NCBI RefSeq assembly: GCF_900188145.1
Contig: NZ_FZOJ01000016.1
Location: 40,268 to 104,267 of the forward strand
Source of the DNA: Anaerovirgula multivorans
GTDB lineage: Bacteria; Bacillota; Clostridia; Peptostreptococcales; Natronincolaceae
DNA: 64,000 nt
Direction: 5' to 3'
The translations under genes were made by a program, and so were the position numbers. This document shows positions 36,942-46,468 of the stretch, piece by piece. How positions within the stretch are numbered: position 1 is the stretch's first letter; every line of letters begins with the position of its first letter. The notes below the pieces were generated by a model. That model did not search any database, was not told the DNA's origin, and worked only from the letters and a program-made list of their open reading frames with translations.

Positions 36942-37038
36942 TTTTGTAACAAATGAAATATAAAAACTATACCTACTCCTTAGTTAAACTATTGTCTTAA
37001 TATTTATAATAATTAATCGTTTTAACTAGGTTTATAAA

Positions 37039-37079
37039 TAAAAAAATATAGCCCTAAGCATTTGTTTCTGGCTATATTT
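37039..37079 (-). terminator. Terminator of the sigma-54 activator gene
   Basis: AAATATAGCC / GGGCTATATTT stem (37070-37079 with 37044-37053), loop about 16, followed by TTTTTTTA on minus. Confidence 0.7.
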
Positions 37080-37108
37080 ATCCAATTCATGGTTAAATTT
37101 ATCCAATC
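37074..37108 (-). promoter_or_regulatory. Candidate upstream activator sites for nhaC-iadA
   Basis: Two direct repeats of ATTGGATAAATNTA (complements of 37074-37087 and 37095-37108), 21 bp apart (two helical turns) and about 140-170 bp upstream of the sigma-54 promoter, the usual place for enhancer-binding sites. Confidence 0.55.
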
Positions 37109-39110
37109 ATTTATAGTACTCAAGAACTCTATTTCCTTTTTTCGTAATAATGCAACCCTTTTTATTACCCTGAGCTTCTATTAAATTCATTTCGTGAATT
37201 TTCTTGATAATTCGTCGAATCTTCCCTTCTCCAATATCTTTATTCTGTTTTTTTGCAATATAAGCAAGGGTTGTTCTACCAATACCTCCATCGCTATTCT
37301 TATCTATTTGTCCTAAAACCCATAGTTCATCAGTATCTAAAATAACCCTTTCCTCTTCTTTATGATTGTCTAACATATAGTAGTGTAAAGCAGAAGAATC
37401 GAATCTTTTTTCTTCATAAATAAGAGATAAATATTCCACTAAATTAATCAACTCTCTTACATTACCTCGCCACTTATAATTTTCCAGAAATTCTAAAACC
37501 TCTTTTTCAAAAAGCTCTTCTATACTTTGTATTTTCCCTTTACCAAAATTAATATCGATGAAATGCATCAGTAAATATTTGATATCATCCCTTCTTTTCC
37601 TGAGGGGAACCGTCTTTAGTGGAAGTATATTCAATCTAAAAAAGAGATCTTCTCTAAAGCTTTCCTCATCAACAAGCTTAAGTAAATTTTTATTGGTAGC
37701 TGCAATAATACGAACATCTACAGGTATTTCTTCAAGAGCTCCCACCCTTCTTATCCTTTTTTCCTCTAACACTCTCAATAGCTTCACTTGAAAGTCAAGG
37801 GGTGCATCGCCTATTTCGTCAATAAAAATGGTTCCTCCATTGGCGATTTCGAAAAGTCCCATCTTTCCTCCTTTTATAGCTCCAGTAAAAGCTCCTTCTT
37901 CATAACCAAAAAGCTCACTTTCCAGAAGACTAGGGGAAATAGCAGCAATATTAATTGGAATAAACAGATTTTTTCTTCTATAGGAATTCATATGTATAGC
38001 CTGGGCCAGTATTTCCTTTCCGGTTCCATTTTCTCCTTGTATTAAAATGGTTGCATCCGTTTTCGAAAACTTCTCGGCTCTTTTTAGCACTTGTTTTGCT
38101 TCACTATTAATAGACAGATAATCATCAAATGTATAAAGCTTTCTATTGATTCTTTTTTCGTAATTTCTACGAATTTTGTGACCTAGCTTCGATATTTTAT
38201 CAGTATAGCTTACAGTAATAAGATATCCAAGTCTCTTATCAAAGTTTACTTGTCTCGTCTCTACTAAAACCTCTCTACCTTCCAACTCAGTAATCCATGA
38301 TTTATGGTCTTTTAGAATAGCCTCTGAACTTTCCATGAATTGTAGGAATTCCTTTGTCAATAAATCTTTTTTCTTTTTCCCAAGAATTGACTCCAGCTTT
38401 GAATTAACGCTTATCATCATGCCCGAATCATCAACAAAAGCGATCCCATGCTCGACACTATTTAAAATTGTTTCCAGCATCTTCTCAGACTCTAAAGCAT
38501 TTCTTCTACTTACATCAATCGATCTAGATATTTCTACAATATCTCTAATATATTCTGTTACAAAGCTTTCCTTTAATAACTCTTCTATCTGGAGCTCCGA
38601 AACAATCTCATGGATCGTTCGGATATCTAATATCCTAGATCCAATATTGATGATATTGTTTACAGTGTAAGGTGCTAGTTCAACCTCTCCAGGCGTAATA
38701 ACGATCTCTTGTTTTGAATAGCTCCCGCACCCTGGGTAAAAAGGATAGTATTTTATATGATTAAGTCCGATCTCATTAAGCTGTTCTATTGCCTCTAGTG
38801 CAGAGCTTTGACTATCATTAACAAGAAGTACTTCTGTCCCCTCTGGGATGGAAATAACCTCTCTTATGTTCCTATGATTAATTACCCGACTTGCAATTAA
38901 ATAAGGAATTTCAATATTCAAATGCTTTAATATTAACTTTGCAACAAGTTCACTTGTAAATAAGAGTAAATCTCCTTCTATGTCTTTCTGAAAAAACTCA
39001 GTCATTAAGATCGTCTCTACATAAATATTTTCTCCTAGTAAGCTTCTAATTTGTCGAGCAACTTCTTCCTCTGTACATTTTCCTCCACTAACGATAATTA
39101 ATTTTTTCAT
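37107..39110 (-). CDS. Sigma-54-dependent transcriptional activator with PAS domain
   Basis: 667 residues from the ATG at 39110 (GGGGGAATGTT upstream); the frame upstream has no site. Order: N-terminal sensory region of unrecognised type (1-180), PAS domain (about 210-300, SVEHGIAFVDDSGMMISVN), AAA+ domain with Walker A GENGTGKE, GAFTGA loop (ESELFGYEEGAFTGAIKGG), Walker B GGTIFIDEIGDAP, then a C-terminal winged-helix-like segment rather than a Fis helix. It should activate the nhaC-iadA promoter next door. Confidence 0.92.
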   Translation of the reverse strand: MKKLIIVSGGKCTEEEVARQIRSLLGENIYVETILMTEFFQKDIEGDLLLFTSELVAKLILKHLNIEIPYLIASRVINHRNIREVISIPEGTEVLLVNDSQSSALEAIEQLNEIGLNHIKYYPFYPGCGSYSKQEIVITPGEVELAPYTVNNIINIGSRILDIRTIHEIVSELQIEELLKESFVTEYIRDIVEISRSIDVSRRNALESEKMLETILNSVEHGIAFVDDSGMMISVNSKLESILGKKKKDLLTKEFLQFMESSEAILKDHKSWITELEGREVLVETRQVNFDKRLGYLITVSYTDKISKLGHKIRRNYEKRINRKLYTFDDYLSINSEAKQVLKRAEKFSKTDATILIQGENGTGKEILAQAIHMNSYRRKNLFIPINIAAISPSLLESELFGYEEGAFTGAIKGGKMGLFEIANGGTIFIDEIGDAPLDFQVKLLRVLEEKRIRRVGALEEIPVDVRIIAATNKNLLKLVDEESFREDLFFRLNILPLKTVPLRKRRDDIKYLLMHFIDINFGKGKIQSIEELFEKEVLEFLENYKWRGNVRELINLVEYLSLIYEEKRFDSSALHYYMLDNHKEEERVILDTDELWVLGQIDKNSDGGIGRTTLAYIAKKQNKDIGEGKIRRIIKKIHEMNLIEAQGNKKGCIITKKGNRVLEYYK

Positions 39111-39414
39111 AACATTCCCCCATGCTATTGTAATTCCTGAATGTAGAACATTAGCAGCTATATTTTTCTCCGAAATAAATCTTGTTGCTTCCAAGGATTA
39201 TTTCTAACAGCATATTATTTTTATAAATAATTTGCAGTACATCCTTCTGCATAAATATTCTACATAGGCTATAGAAAATTCCTCCTTATCTTTTAAATGT
39301 TATGCCAGATATTCACTGGAAGATGCTACCTGGCCTACAAATGATATGCTTTTGATTCACATAATACAAACGGAAATCCATATCTCATTAAAAGTAAAAC
39401 AGGACCTTGCTTTT
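39111..39414. other. Intergenic, nothing firm
   Basis: About 300 bp between the activator and the LysM-like tail. A hairpin AAACAGGACC..TTTT..AAAATCCTGTT near 39397-39432 may end the upstream minus-strand transcript; TTGC/T-rich loop. No gene or clear promoter recognised. Confidence 0.4.
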
Positions 39415-39675
39415 TTATGCAAAATCCTGTTCTAAAATTTTTTGTAGTCTTCCCATCAATTCTACTTTTAACTTCTGTCCAATCTTAATCATACTAAGAT
39501 CTTTAGTGATCTCCTTATTAAGATTATAAATTTCTATCTAACGTGTGCCGTCTCCAAGCTACTTCTTAGCTATATTCCATAAGAAATAACCTTTAACAGC
39601 AATATCATCAGCTGCCGTTGTAGTCTTTTTTTTATCATCGTTATTCATATTGCTTGCCTAGTCAGTTTTGGCCTA
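39415..39675 (-). pseudogene. LysM-like tail in frame after the phosphatase stop, interrupted by four TAG codons
   Basis: In the same frame as the upstream gene, translation continues past TAG (39673-39675), with further TAG at 39658, 39559 and 39538, ending TAA at 39415. Between them it reads VKGYFLWNIAKK-x-LGDG, TR-x-IEIYNLNKEITKDLSM and IKIGQKLKVE, clearly a LysM cell-wall-binding domain. In LysM consensus the third and fourth TAG fall at positions normally Tyr and Trp. No frameshift in over 80 codons. Decay or amber readthrough; see findings. Confidence 0.65.
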
Positions 39676-41850
39676 TTTTGAAGTTGAGGCTTTAGCAGAA
39701 AGTTTAGCCTTTAATGTCTCAATCTGCTCATTTGTCATACCACCTGCAAGGAGATAGTTCTTTGCATCTGCTGCAAGGTCTGCTTCACTTAAATCATCGT
39801 TTCCTGCAATAACCTTAAGCATTGCAAGTACATCCTCAGAAATCAGTTTGTACTGATCGGTGTCTTTTTGAACGTCATAATAATTAATATAGCTTTGCAT
39901 GTAGTCTTCAACAATCTCACCTTTAGATGCGCCCATTAAAGATCCAAGCAGTGCTGAGAAAAAACCTGCACGATCCTTACCTTCTGTACAATGGAAATGA
40001 TAAGGTCCTTTATTTTCTGACATAAACACAAGACCTTCAATGATACTTGCTTTAAATTCATTGCTTGTATAGGCAAGTCCCATGTTCAGAGGTAATACCT
40101 GATTATCCTTGTAAAGCGCTGCATAGTATGGAGATGCAAAATCTTCCGCTTCAAGATAAGCATTAATATTTTCAGGTGAATCAGCAAGATTAACAACCGT
40201 ATTGACCTTAGCTTCACTAATAAGTTGATTTGAATAAGCAGCACGTCCAAGTTCATTATTTATTGGGCTTGAACTACGATAAAGCACGGCTGGAGCAATA
40301 TTACCCATTGTAATATTACGGAAGTTAGCGAATACCTCATCAGATGAATAATCTGCTCGGTTATTGGTACGCTCTAATTTACGAATCTCATACTGCACAA
40401 GATACTCCTCAGGACCAGTAAGCATAATAGTTACTTTATCACCAAGCTTTATGTCAGCGATCTCATCGAGCTTTCCATAGTTGATACATACTCCTATGTT
40501 GGTATGCCCTGGATATGCACGAACTAGTGGGTTACCACTGTCTACATAGTAACCATCTAGAAATGGTGCTTCAAGTACAAAACCGTTATTAAATATAACT
40601 GTTACCATATCACCTGCACTAAATCCTAAATTATAGAAATCTTCAATGAGAATATCTGTTGATGCATGTCCATATTTTTCTATTTCTGTAACCGTAGCTG
40701 ATATACTTGGGGTTTCATAAATGGAATCAACTGAAAGTCTTGCCTTAAGAGCTGTAATCTCATCTGAAGTCATACCAATTCTTTTAAGATAGTTCTCTGC
40801 AGCTGCTGCAAGGTCAACCTCTGAGATGTCGGTTCCCTTTTCATATTCGCAAACAATTGTAGTTAAGGAAGCCACAATATTACTGCTTGCTATGGATGTA
40901 TACTGCTCGCTGCCTTCTTCAACTCCATAATAGTTCTCATAGGTGGTCATATAATCAGCAACTACTTCGTCAAGTGTTGCACCCATAAGGGATTCTAATA
41001 CAGCACTTGCAAATCCTGCACGATCTTTACCCTCTGTGCAGTGTATTAGATAAGGTCCCTCATTTTGGCTTAAGAAACGAAGTCCCTCAACTAATTTATT
41101 GGAGAAATCTTCTCCTGAAATATCAACGTCCATATTCAACAGTATAACCTTACCTTCATCATAAAGCGACTTATAATAATCAGAATCAAAATTATCCGAT
41201 GCGATATAACCTTCAATTTCTTCCTCTGAATCAGCTAAATTAAGTACTGCACCTACTCCGACAGCCTCAGCTAGTGCATCAGAATAAGCTGCACGACCTA
41301 TTTCATTATTTATAGGGCTGCTGCTTCTGTATAAAACAGCGGGCTTAATTCCAGTAGTTGTAATACTACGGAAATTAGCAAATATAGAATCCGTTGCATA
41401 ATCAGAACGTATATCTGTACGTGTTAACTGATGAAGCAGATAATCTGAAAGATAACCTTCCTTTTCTAATAACGAAAATGATACCTTATCATCTACGTTC
41501 ACATTATATGTAGTGGAAAAGTTACCCATGTTGATTGCAACAACGAGTAAATTACTTTCCTGGTTATCACGTACTACAAGACTTCCTGTATCTACATCAC
41601 TGTAAGATGTACAGAAAGGTATTTCAAGTACGTTATCACCCACCACAACTTTAAGGATATCACCTAATTCGTACCCCGCCTCATAGAGGGCCTTAGGTTC
41701 AATATCCATTGTAAGGTTGCCATATTTTTGTACCTCTGCAACAGTCCCCACTACTTCAGTATGGGTCTCTGTTGCTATGGCTGTAATTGATAGTGAAAAT
41801 ACCATCATAGCAACCACAAGCAATGAAATCATTCTTTTTGTCTGTTTCAT
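39673..41850 (-). CDS. Secreted tandem tyrosine/phosphoinositide-phosphatase-like protein
   Basis: 725 residues from the ATG at 41850 (GAGGAGGAG upstream; an ATG six codons earlier overlaps the site). Signal peptide to about residue 25. Two homologous halves of about 340 residues: each has a beta-rich N-part (EIEKYGHAS..., GDMVTVIFNNG...) and a Y_phosphatase3 domain with the P-loop HCTEGKDRAGF (Cys-x5-Arg) and YRSSSPINNE. Both active sites are intact. Exported to the surface; substrate unknown (phosphotyrosine, phosphoinositide or wall polymer). Confidence 0.88.
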   Translation of the reverse strand: MKQTKRMISLLVVAMMVFSLSITAIATETHTEVVGTVAEVQKYGNLTMDIEPKALYEAGYELGDILKVVVGDNVLEIPFCTSYSDVDTGSLVVRDNQESNLLVVAINMGNFSTTYNVNVDDKVSFSLLEKEGYLSDYLLHQLTRTDIRSDYATDSIFANFRSITTTGIKPAVLYRSSSPINNEIGRAAYSDALAEAVGVGAVLNLADSEEEIEGYIASDNFDSDYYKSLYDEGKVILLNMDVDISGEDFSNKLVEGLRFLSQNEGPYLIHCTEGKDRAGFASAVLESLMGATLDEVVADYMTTYENYYGVEEGSEQYTSIASSNIVASLTTIVCEYEKGTDISEVDLAAAAENYLKRIGMTSDEITALKARLSVDSIYETPSISATVTEIEKYGHASTDILIEDFYNLGFSAGDMVTVIFNNGFVLEAPFLDGYYVDSGNPLVRAYPGHTNIGVCINYGKLDEIADIKLGDKVTIMLTGPEEYLVQYEIRKLERTNNRADYSSDEVFANFRNITMGNIAPAVLYRSSSPINNELGRAAYSNQLISEAKVNTVVNLADSPENINAYLEAEDFASPYYAALYKDNQVLPLNMGLAYTSNEFKASIIEGLVFMSENKGPYHFHCTEGKDRAGFFSALLGSLMGASKGEIVEDYMQSYINYYDVQKDTDQYKLISEDVLAMLKVIAGNDDLSEADLAADAKNYLLAGGMTNEQIETLKAKLSAKASTSK

Positions 41851-41980
41851 ATTTCTCCTCCTCATCATATTATTCGATAATCTCCTCTACACCAGTTTCA
41901 TATATTTGAAAAATCAGTTTTATTATACCATTTTGCTATTGATATTACCATAAGTCTGAATCTAAGGAAACATTTTCAAT

Positions 41981-42000
41981 TACGGGGACGGGGTTCTTTT
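41981..42000 (+). repeat. REP-like ACGGGGACGGGGTTCTTTT motif
   Basis: Single copy of a GGGGACGGGG-TTCTTTT word, with its inverse partner-like CGTCCC at 42090. Such words accompany REP-associated (Y1) transposases and IS ends in Clostridia. It lies at the left of the transposon-scarred segment. Confidence 0.4.
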
Positions 42001-42106
42001 ACTTTCACTCTTCTTTCCTGCTCCCTTTGGCATCATTATCACCTCGAGTTTATATTAACCTATATCAACATCAAATTATATCGAAAACAACAATTCCGTC
42101 CCTAAA

Positions 42107-42473
42107 ATATAAATAAAGCAATAAGAGATGTAACTACAATCTCAAAGTTATTTAATAATGAAGCATTTGAAGCTGTAGTCATCGTCAACCCAATCATTAA
42201 AAACATTGGTGCAGCTATATCTAAACCGATCATCCCTATAGTAAATGGAAGCTCTTTTCTCCCAATTTTAGCTTCTTTCTGTTTGTTTTTCTTTGTGTTT
42301 TTTATCAAGCTTATGAATAACATTCCAATACCTGCTCCAAGATATAGTAACGCTGCCATAAGCATGGGAGGGATCGTTTCAAGTAAAAACTTAGAAATTG
42401 GCGCGCTTATTCCAAACAGTGCAGCTGCCAGTATCGCTTAGATTACTGCTACATATTGTTTTGACTTAATCAT
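42107..42473 (-). pseudogene. Broken EamA transporter gene (partial copy of 56067-57122)
   Basis: About 120 N-terminal codons nearly identical to the intact EamA gene at 56067-57122, with the same ribosome site. CAA at codon 11-12 is now TAA (42438-42440) and the gene is cut off at 42107. Similarity extends upstream of the start to about 42712, matching 56757-57355. Confidence 0.85.
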
Positions 42474-42661
42474 TTCTTTTCCTCCGATAATATAAGTATC
42501 TCTTACTAATATTATACCCCTACCACCTGTAAAATTGTTAATAAATTAACTTGAATTTCTTAACAATTTTTAACACCTTATGACATTGAGTATGATAAAT
42601 TTCTATTTTATTCTTTTTTTCTACTTGCCTCGGTATATTTTACCATCTCAGAAATACTATA

Positions 42662-43905
42662 TCAAATTCTTTTCCTCAGACAAGTCCCTGTCCCCTTGTC
42701 TTTTCCTGCTCTCTTTGTACACTCTCTACATTTTTCTTTTTCAAAATAGTATTTATAGGTCTGTTTTCCGCTTTTATCTTTTCTGTGTTTTTTATTTATT
42801 GTTTTATTTCCTTGACTACAGAACCATTCGTCGGAATCTTTGTTATAACTGAACCTTTCTTCATCTATTTTATAGGCCATTTCACTTACCGGGATGTATG
42901 CCCTTGCTTGCATTTCTTTTATCGTATCTAGTATTGGTTTTCTAAAATAGGCTTTATCTCCATATACTTCTTTAGGTTTCAATCCTGTCTTCTTTGTTAA
43001 TTCTATTAATTCTTCAAATCTTGTTCCATCTACATAAGCTCCATTGGCCACCGTTATAGCTGTAATTATCCTTTCGTGGGTTGTAATAATGTATTCGTTT
43101 TTATAGCCAAAAAAGTCTGCTGTTTTACTCTTATGCCCAACTCTTGCATCCTGATCTACTATTGAGCGGACTCCTCTTTGTTCTATGAATTTGGGGTCTT
43201 GTAGTATTGCTTTAGCGTTTTCTACAACTTTGTGGGTTTTGGAGTGTTCTTGAGGATTGATGGTGTTTTCAACTTTTTTTATTTCTGCTTCCAGATAGTT
43301 CTTCATAACCTTCTTTGCTTCTTTCTTGTCCTCTATCCCTTTGTAATCTGGGATATTCTGTTCTATATCTTCTGGGAGTGTTCCTATCTCTTTTTCGTAA
43401 GTTTTAAAAATTCTCTTTGCCAGTCGCTTCATTACTCTTTCTGGTATGGCTTTAAAGGTGTTGGCTTGGGTATGGGTTGCATCTATGCTTATTCCTTTAT
43501 CTTTTATAATCCCCTTATCAACACATTGCTTTACGATTTCAATAATTATCTCGTCTAAGGTTATGTCCCTTAATCTATGTACTCTAAATTTTGAAAGCAG
43601 ACTGGCATCTGGTAAATCCTCATCTGGATTTATTTTAAGAAACCACATGTAGGTCAGATTTAAAGAGACTTCTTCTATCACTCTTTCATCTGATAGGTTA
43701 TACAGGTATTGTAGTACAAGAAGTCTTATCATAAGTTCCGGATCTTTAGCTGGTCTGCCATAATATTTGTTGTAGGTGGTCTCTAGTAATTTTGTTACAA
43801 AGCTGAAATCAATAGCTGCATTTATTAATTTTAGCGTATGATTTTGGGGTATTTTATTGTATAATATTGAGTAGATGCTAATTGATTATTTGAGTCTTTA
43901 AGCAT
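42662..43905 (-). pseudogene. IS1182-family transposase, frameshifted and truncated
   Basis: The ATG at 43905 (AAAGGAGG) begins MLKDSNNQLA; one base is missing near 43875, after which the frame resumes as IYSILYNKIPQNHTLKLINAAIDF and YYGRPAKDPELMIRLLVLQYL. Conserved DDE-type blocks IDATHTQAN, VDQDARVGHKSK and VYGDKAYF remain. The C-terminus is lost after CRECTKRAGK, where the sequence changes to the AGACAAGGGGACAGGG word and the duplicated EamA upstream region. Confidence 0.85.
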
Positions 43906-44133
43906 TGAAAATCCTCCTTTTGGTTATGGTTTCTTGTCAATTTCATTATACCAAATTAAGGAGGATTTTTTTGCTTATTTTATTATGTTTTTCTAATTTT
44001 ACATTTATTTACATCGTTTTTCAGTGGTCTCCCCTGTCCCCTTGTCTTTCTTAGGAGACAATAGTAAATCTAAGTCACTATCGTCTCCTTATATAAATTA
44101 AAATCGTTAAATTGTCGAACTTAATTCAATTAC
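43906..44133. other. IS flank with AGACAAGGGGACAGGG word
   Basis: On minus AGACAAGGGGACAGGGGAGACC lies near 44028-44050, in pieces the same word as at 42693-42710 and 57337-57352. These copies bracket the IS1182 remnant and mark the EamA duplication edges. Also a weak hairpin near 44055-44090 after the IS (GGAGACAATAG / CTATCGTCTCC), likely the terminator for the 44134 gene. Confidence 0.5.
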
Positions 44134-45015
44134 TTATTTTTCTTCAGTTTCTTCTGTTTCTTCTGTTTCTTCTGTTTCTTCAGTTTCTACAATGTCTTCA
44201 GTGTTTACTGATTCAAGCACGAACTCACCTATGACTGTTTTGCCATCAAGCTCATATAAAGGTATTTTTTTTGTATCTTTATTTTTTTGTTTTTCTTTTT
44301 GTTTCTTTATAGCTTCTTCAGGATTATTAGCTTCTTCAGGCTCAAGATCTTTAGAACGAACATATCCTAAAGCGCCATTTGAACCACGAGCTTTAATCAA
44401 GTCTGGAGCCACTCCCAAAGTAGCTTCTTGCAATCCTGAACCATATGTTTCACCATTGCTATTTACTTTATACTCTGAATTATCTAGACTTGTTGATGCC
44501 TCATTAATATTAACAACTTCGTTATTCTCAGGAGTCATAGAAGTATATGATAAAGTAGATTTACTTCCATCTTCAAGAGTCATAATAGGACTCTTGTATG
44601 TATAATACGTGTTATATCCATTTCCATTATATAACTTAACTTTTCCATAACTATAGTAAGATCCATTATGTTCTGCAAATGTAGGTATATTCATTCCTAC
44701 TGTTCTTTCACCACTATAGCTCCATTCTTTCGCTGAACTATATAGATAATCATTTGAATCATATACTCTAGGAAGTGCACCCATAAGTCCAGCTTGAGCA
44801 CTTCCACTAGTAAGACCTACGTATGTTCCTGCTCTTAAGCTTTTATATCCATCTTTTATATCAGCAAAATATTCGTAACTTTTGCCATTTACTGTAGCAG
44901 TTTTATGATTACTTTCACTAGCAGTTGCAAAAACTATTCCTCCACCTAAAACACCTAAGGCTAAAACAAAAGAGCCGGTAGCTAAAGCTAAATTTTTACA
45001 AAAATTTCTTTTCAT
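44134..45015 (-). CDS. Secreted protein with Thr-Glu-rich repeat tail, unknown
   Basis: 293 residues; AAAAGGAGAG before the ATG. Signal peptide of about 34 residues. The middle part is Tyr/Ser/Gly-rich (SAQAGLMGALPRVYDSNDYLY, in pieces), followed by ARGSNGALGYVRSKDLEPEEA, a block seen in uncharacterised Firmicute exoproteins. Then a Lys-rich segment and a tail of ETEETE repeats coded by 9-bp units. No enzyme motif. First downstream member of the secreted-protein island. Confidence 0.7.
   Translation of the reverse strand: MKRNFCKNLALATGSFVLALGVLGGGIVFATASESNHKTATVNGKSYEYFADIKDGYKSLRAGTYVGLTSGSAQAGLMGALPRVYDSNDYLYSSAKEWSYSGERTVGMNIPTFAEHNGSYYSYGKVKLYNGNGYNTYYTYKSPIMTLEDGSKSTLSYTSMTPENNEVVNINEASTSLDNSEYKVNSNGETYGSGLQEATLGVAPDLIKARGSNGALGYVRSKDLEPEEANNPEEAIKKQKEKQKNKDTKKIPLYELDGKTVIGEFVLESVNTEDIVETEETEETEETEETEEK
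44141..44190 (-). repeat. 9-bp tandem repeat coding the Thr-Glu-Glu tail
   Basis: About five copies of TTCTGTTTC (plus strand), coding repeated Glu-Thr-Glu units at the C-terminus of the secreted protein. Copy number is likely variable. Confidence 0.75.
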
Positions 45016-45213
45016 TTTTTATACTCTCCTTTTCTCTTTAATAATATTACTTTTTATTCATATTATTTACCTAGATTTTGTATAAACAAGACCATAGCAT
45101 TTTCCTAAGTTTACCATGGCAGTATTACTAAAAAACAACTAAAGGTGAGAATAGCCCACCCATAGAAGTATTTTTTATCCACAAAAAATCCTAAGAAAGG
45201 CGGTATCTCACCT

Positions 45214-45345
45214 ATGAAAAGTATATCATTTAAACTAGATGAGAATAAAGTGGTAAATACTTCTGCTTGGCTTGTTTCTTTAATTCAATTTGCTAATTTG
45301 GTAAGGATGGGCAAATTAAATATTCTCATTTACTTACCAACATAG
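45214..45345 (+). pseudogene. Short transposase N-terminal-like fragment
   Basis: 43 codons from ATG at 45214 (FKLDENKVVNTSAWLVSLIQF). The pattern resembles the first residues of some IS4/IS1380-type transposases, and the GGCGGTATCTCACCTATG leader resembles GGTGGTATCACAT in the duplicated segments at 45780 and 47640. Not certain. It converges with and overlaps the 45334 gene. Confidence 0.4.
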
Positions 45346-45657
45346 AGGCTGATTTGTTACATACATACGATAAGCATTATATCCTTCAGTTTGATTCCAA
45401 TGCCTGCCACTAGAACCAATGGATTCATTATTAATTACTAGATAACTATCCCTTGGTACTCTATCATTATCATCAAAATCATCTTCATTTGCTTCAATCG
45501 CTACTTCTTCAAGACTAACATCAGAATCATCTTCACTTCCTTCAATTACTGCTTCTCCAATAGATCCTTCAATAGGTTTTAGATTAGTACTTGCAAATAC
45601 AAAGCCTACTAAAGATAAAAGTAGAAGTAATGATAGGGTTAATGTTATTCTTTTCAT
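45334..45657 (-). CDS. Small secreted acidic protein, unknown
   Basis: 107 residues; GAGAGG before the ATG. Signal peptide (about 22), acidic propeptide-like stretch (Asp/Glu-rich, 35-65), then NDRVPRDSYLVINN and a Trp/Tyr-rich end GRHWNQTEGYNAYRMYV. The ERMPRGLY motif of the 46469 protein is similar to DRVPRDSY here. The end may be truncated by the transposase fragment. Confidence 0.65.
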   Translation of the reverse strand: MKRITLTLSLLLLLSLVGFVFASTNLKPIEGSIGEAVIEGSEDDSDVSLEEVAIEANEDDFDDNDRVPRDSYLVINNESIGSSGRHWNQTEGYNAYRMYVTNQPLCW

Positions 45658-45768
45658 TTTAATTCCTCTCGTATTTGATTAATAACTTACTATGCATTTT
45701 TCATCTGGCTTCCAAGGTTCAAAATTCGCTGAATGAATCAGAAACGATGATATAGAACCTTGAAAGCC

Positions 45769-45798
45769 TTATAAAATAGGTGGTATCACATCTATCAT
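45769..45798 (-). CDS. Nine-codon micro-ORF MIDVIPPIL
   Basis: ATG at 45798 preceded by GAGAGGAGG; ends TAA at 45769. A near-identical micro-ORF with the same site occurs at 47622-47651. May be a leader peptide, a signal peptide or chance. Confidence 0.3.
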   Translation of the reverse strand: MIDVIPPIL

Positions 45799-45886
45799 AG
45801 AAAATCCTCCTCTCATAACAATTTAAAGCAAAAACACCCGTTGAAAACTTTCTACAATTATTTCCTGTTTTTGCCTTATATAATAC

Positions 45887-45918
45887 ATAACAGCAAAATC
45901 TATTAATTTGTCACGTCC
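45887..45918 (-). promoter_or_regulatory. Predicted ECF-type promoter, copy 1
   Basis: Minus strand GGACGTGACAAATT-N7-TTTTGCTGTTAT, matching the word upstream of the anti-sigma gene (52186-52218) and at 47752-47783. It would drive the micro-ORF and the 45334 gene. Confidence 0.55.
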
Positions 45919-46033
45919 ATGGAAAATTTTTTTCTAAAATTTGTAATACCCTGTTTTAGTTTGCTTCTTTCACATAGTTGGGTTCTGCGTAAATAACTTC
46001 CGTAAGTCAATAGAGACAGCAGACCTACTGTTC

Positions 46034-46276
46034 TCAGGATCTATCATTTTTGCTAAAAACTCCCCAAATTGTAAATACTATTCCACTCAACAACAGAACA
46101 ATAGAAATAATATACGGAAAGATAAGTCTTAAATTAACTACAGTTTGCCAATATGCCCCTAGGCTATTACTCCATTCTGTAATATTATTGAAATTTGCAG
46201 ATATTATTATTAACGTAGTAATATATATAATCGTGCCACAAAATAAAAAATTTAGACCTGCTATAACTTTTTTCAA
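46034..46276 (-). CDS. Small two-helix membrane protein, unknown
   Basis: 80 residues from a TTG with GAGGAGAGG upstream. Helices LNFLFCGTIIYITTLIII and IFPYIISIVLLLSGIVFTIW. No family recognised. Lies between the subtilase relic and the 46469 secreted protein. Confidence 0.55.
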   Translation of the reverse strand: MKKVIAGLNFLFCGTIIYITTLIIISANFNNITEWSNSLGAYWQTVVNLRLIFPYIISIVLLLSGIVFTIWGVFSKNDRS

Positions 46277-46468
46277 TTTCCTCTCCTCATTTCAGTTAAA
46301 GGTTAATTAAGACGAAAAGAACTTGCATCTATTTTGTATCAAAAAAGATTATATTCAAATTCTATGTAATCATTAACTATAACATTAATTATAATATAAT
46401 CTACCAACATAGAATTTGAATATTTTTAACAGCATCTGCGAAATTTTAAAACTGTTCTTTCTATTTTT

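Larger units (their letters stand above)
45682..46004 (-). repeat. Duplicated segment 1 (promoter, micro-ORF and subtilase 3' relic)
   Basis: About 320 bp matching 47534-47868. At its right end (minus strand) it reads EVIYAEPNYVKEAN-stop, the same last codons as the subtilase at 47821 (EVIYAEPNYVREVN-stop). So a second subtilase gene once ended here and was deleted. Confidence 0.85.

Noticed and set aside
43232..43652. Plus-strand frames opposite the transposase
   Set aside because: Shadow frames of the IS1182 transposase.
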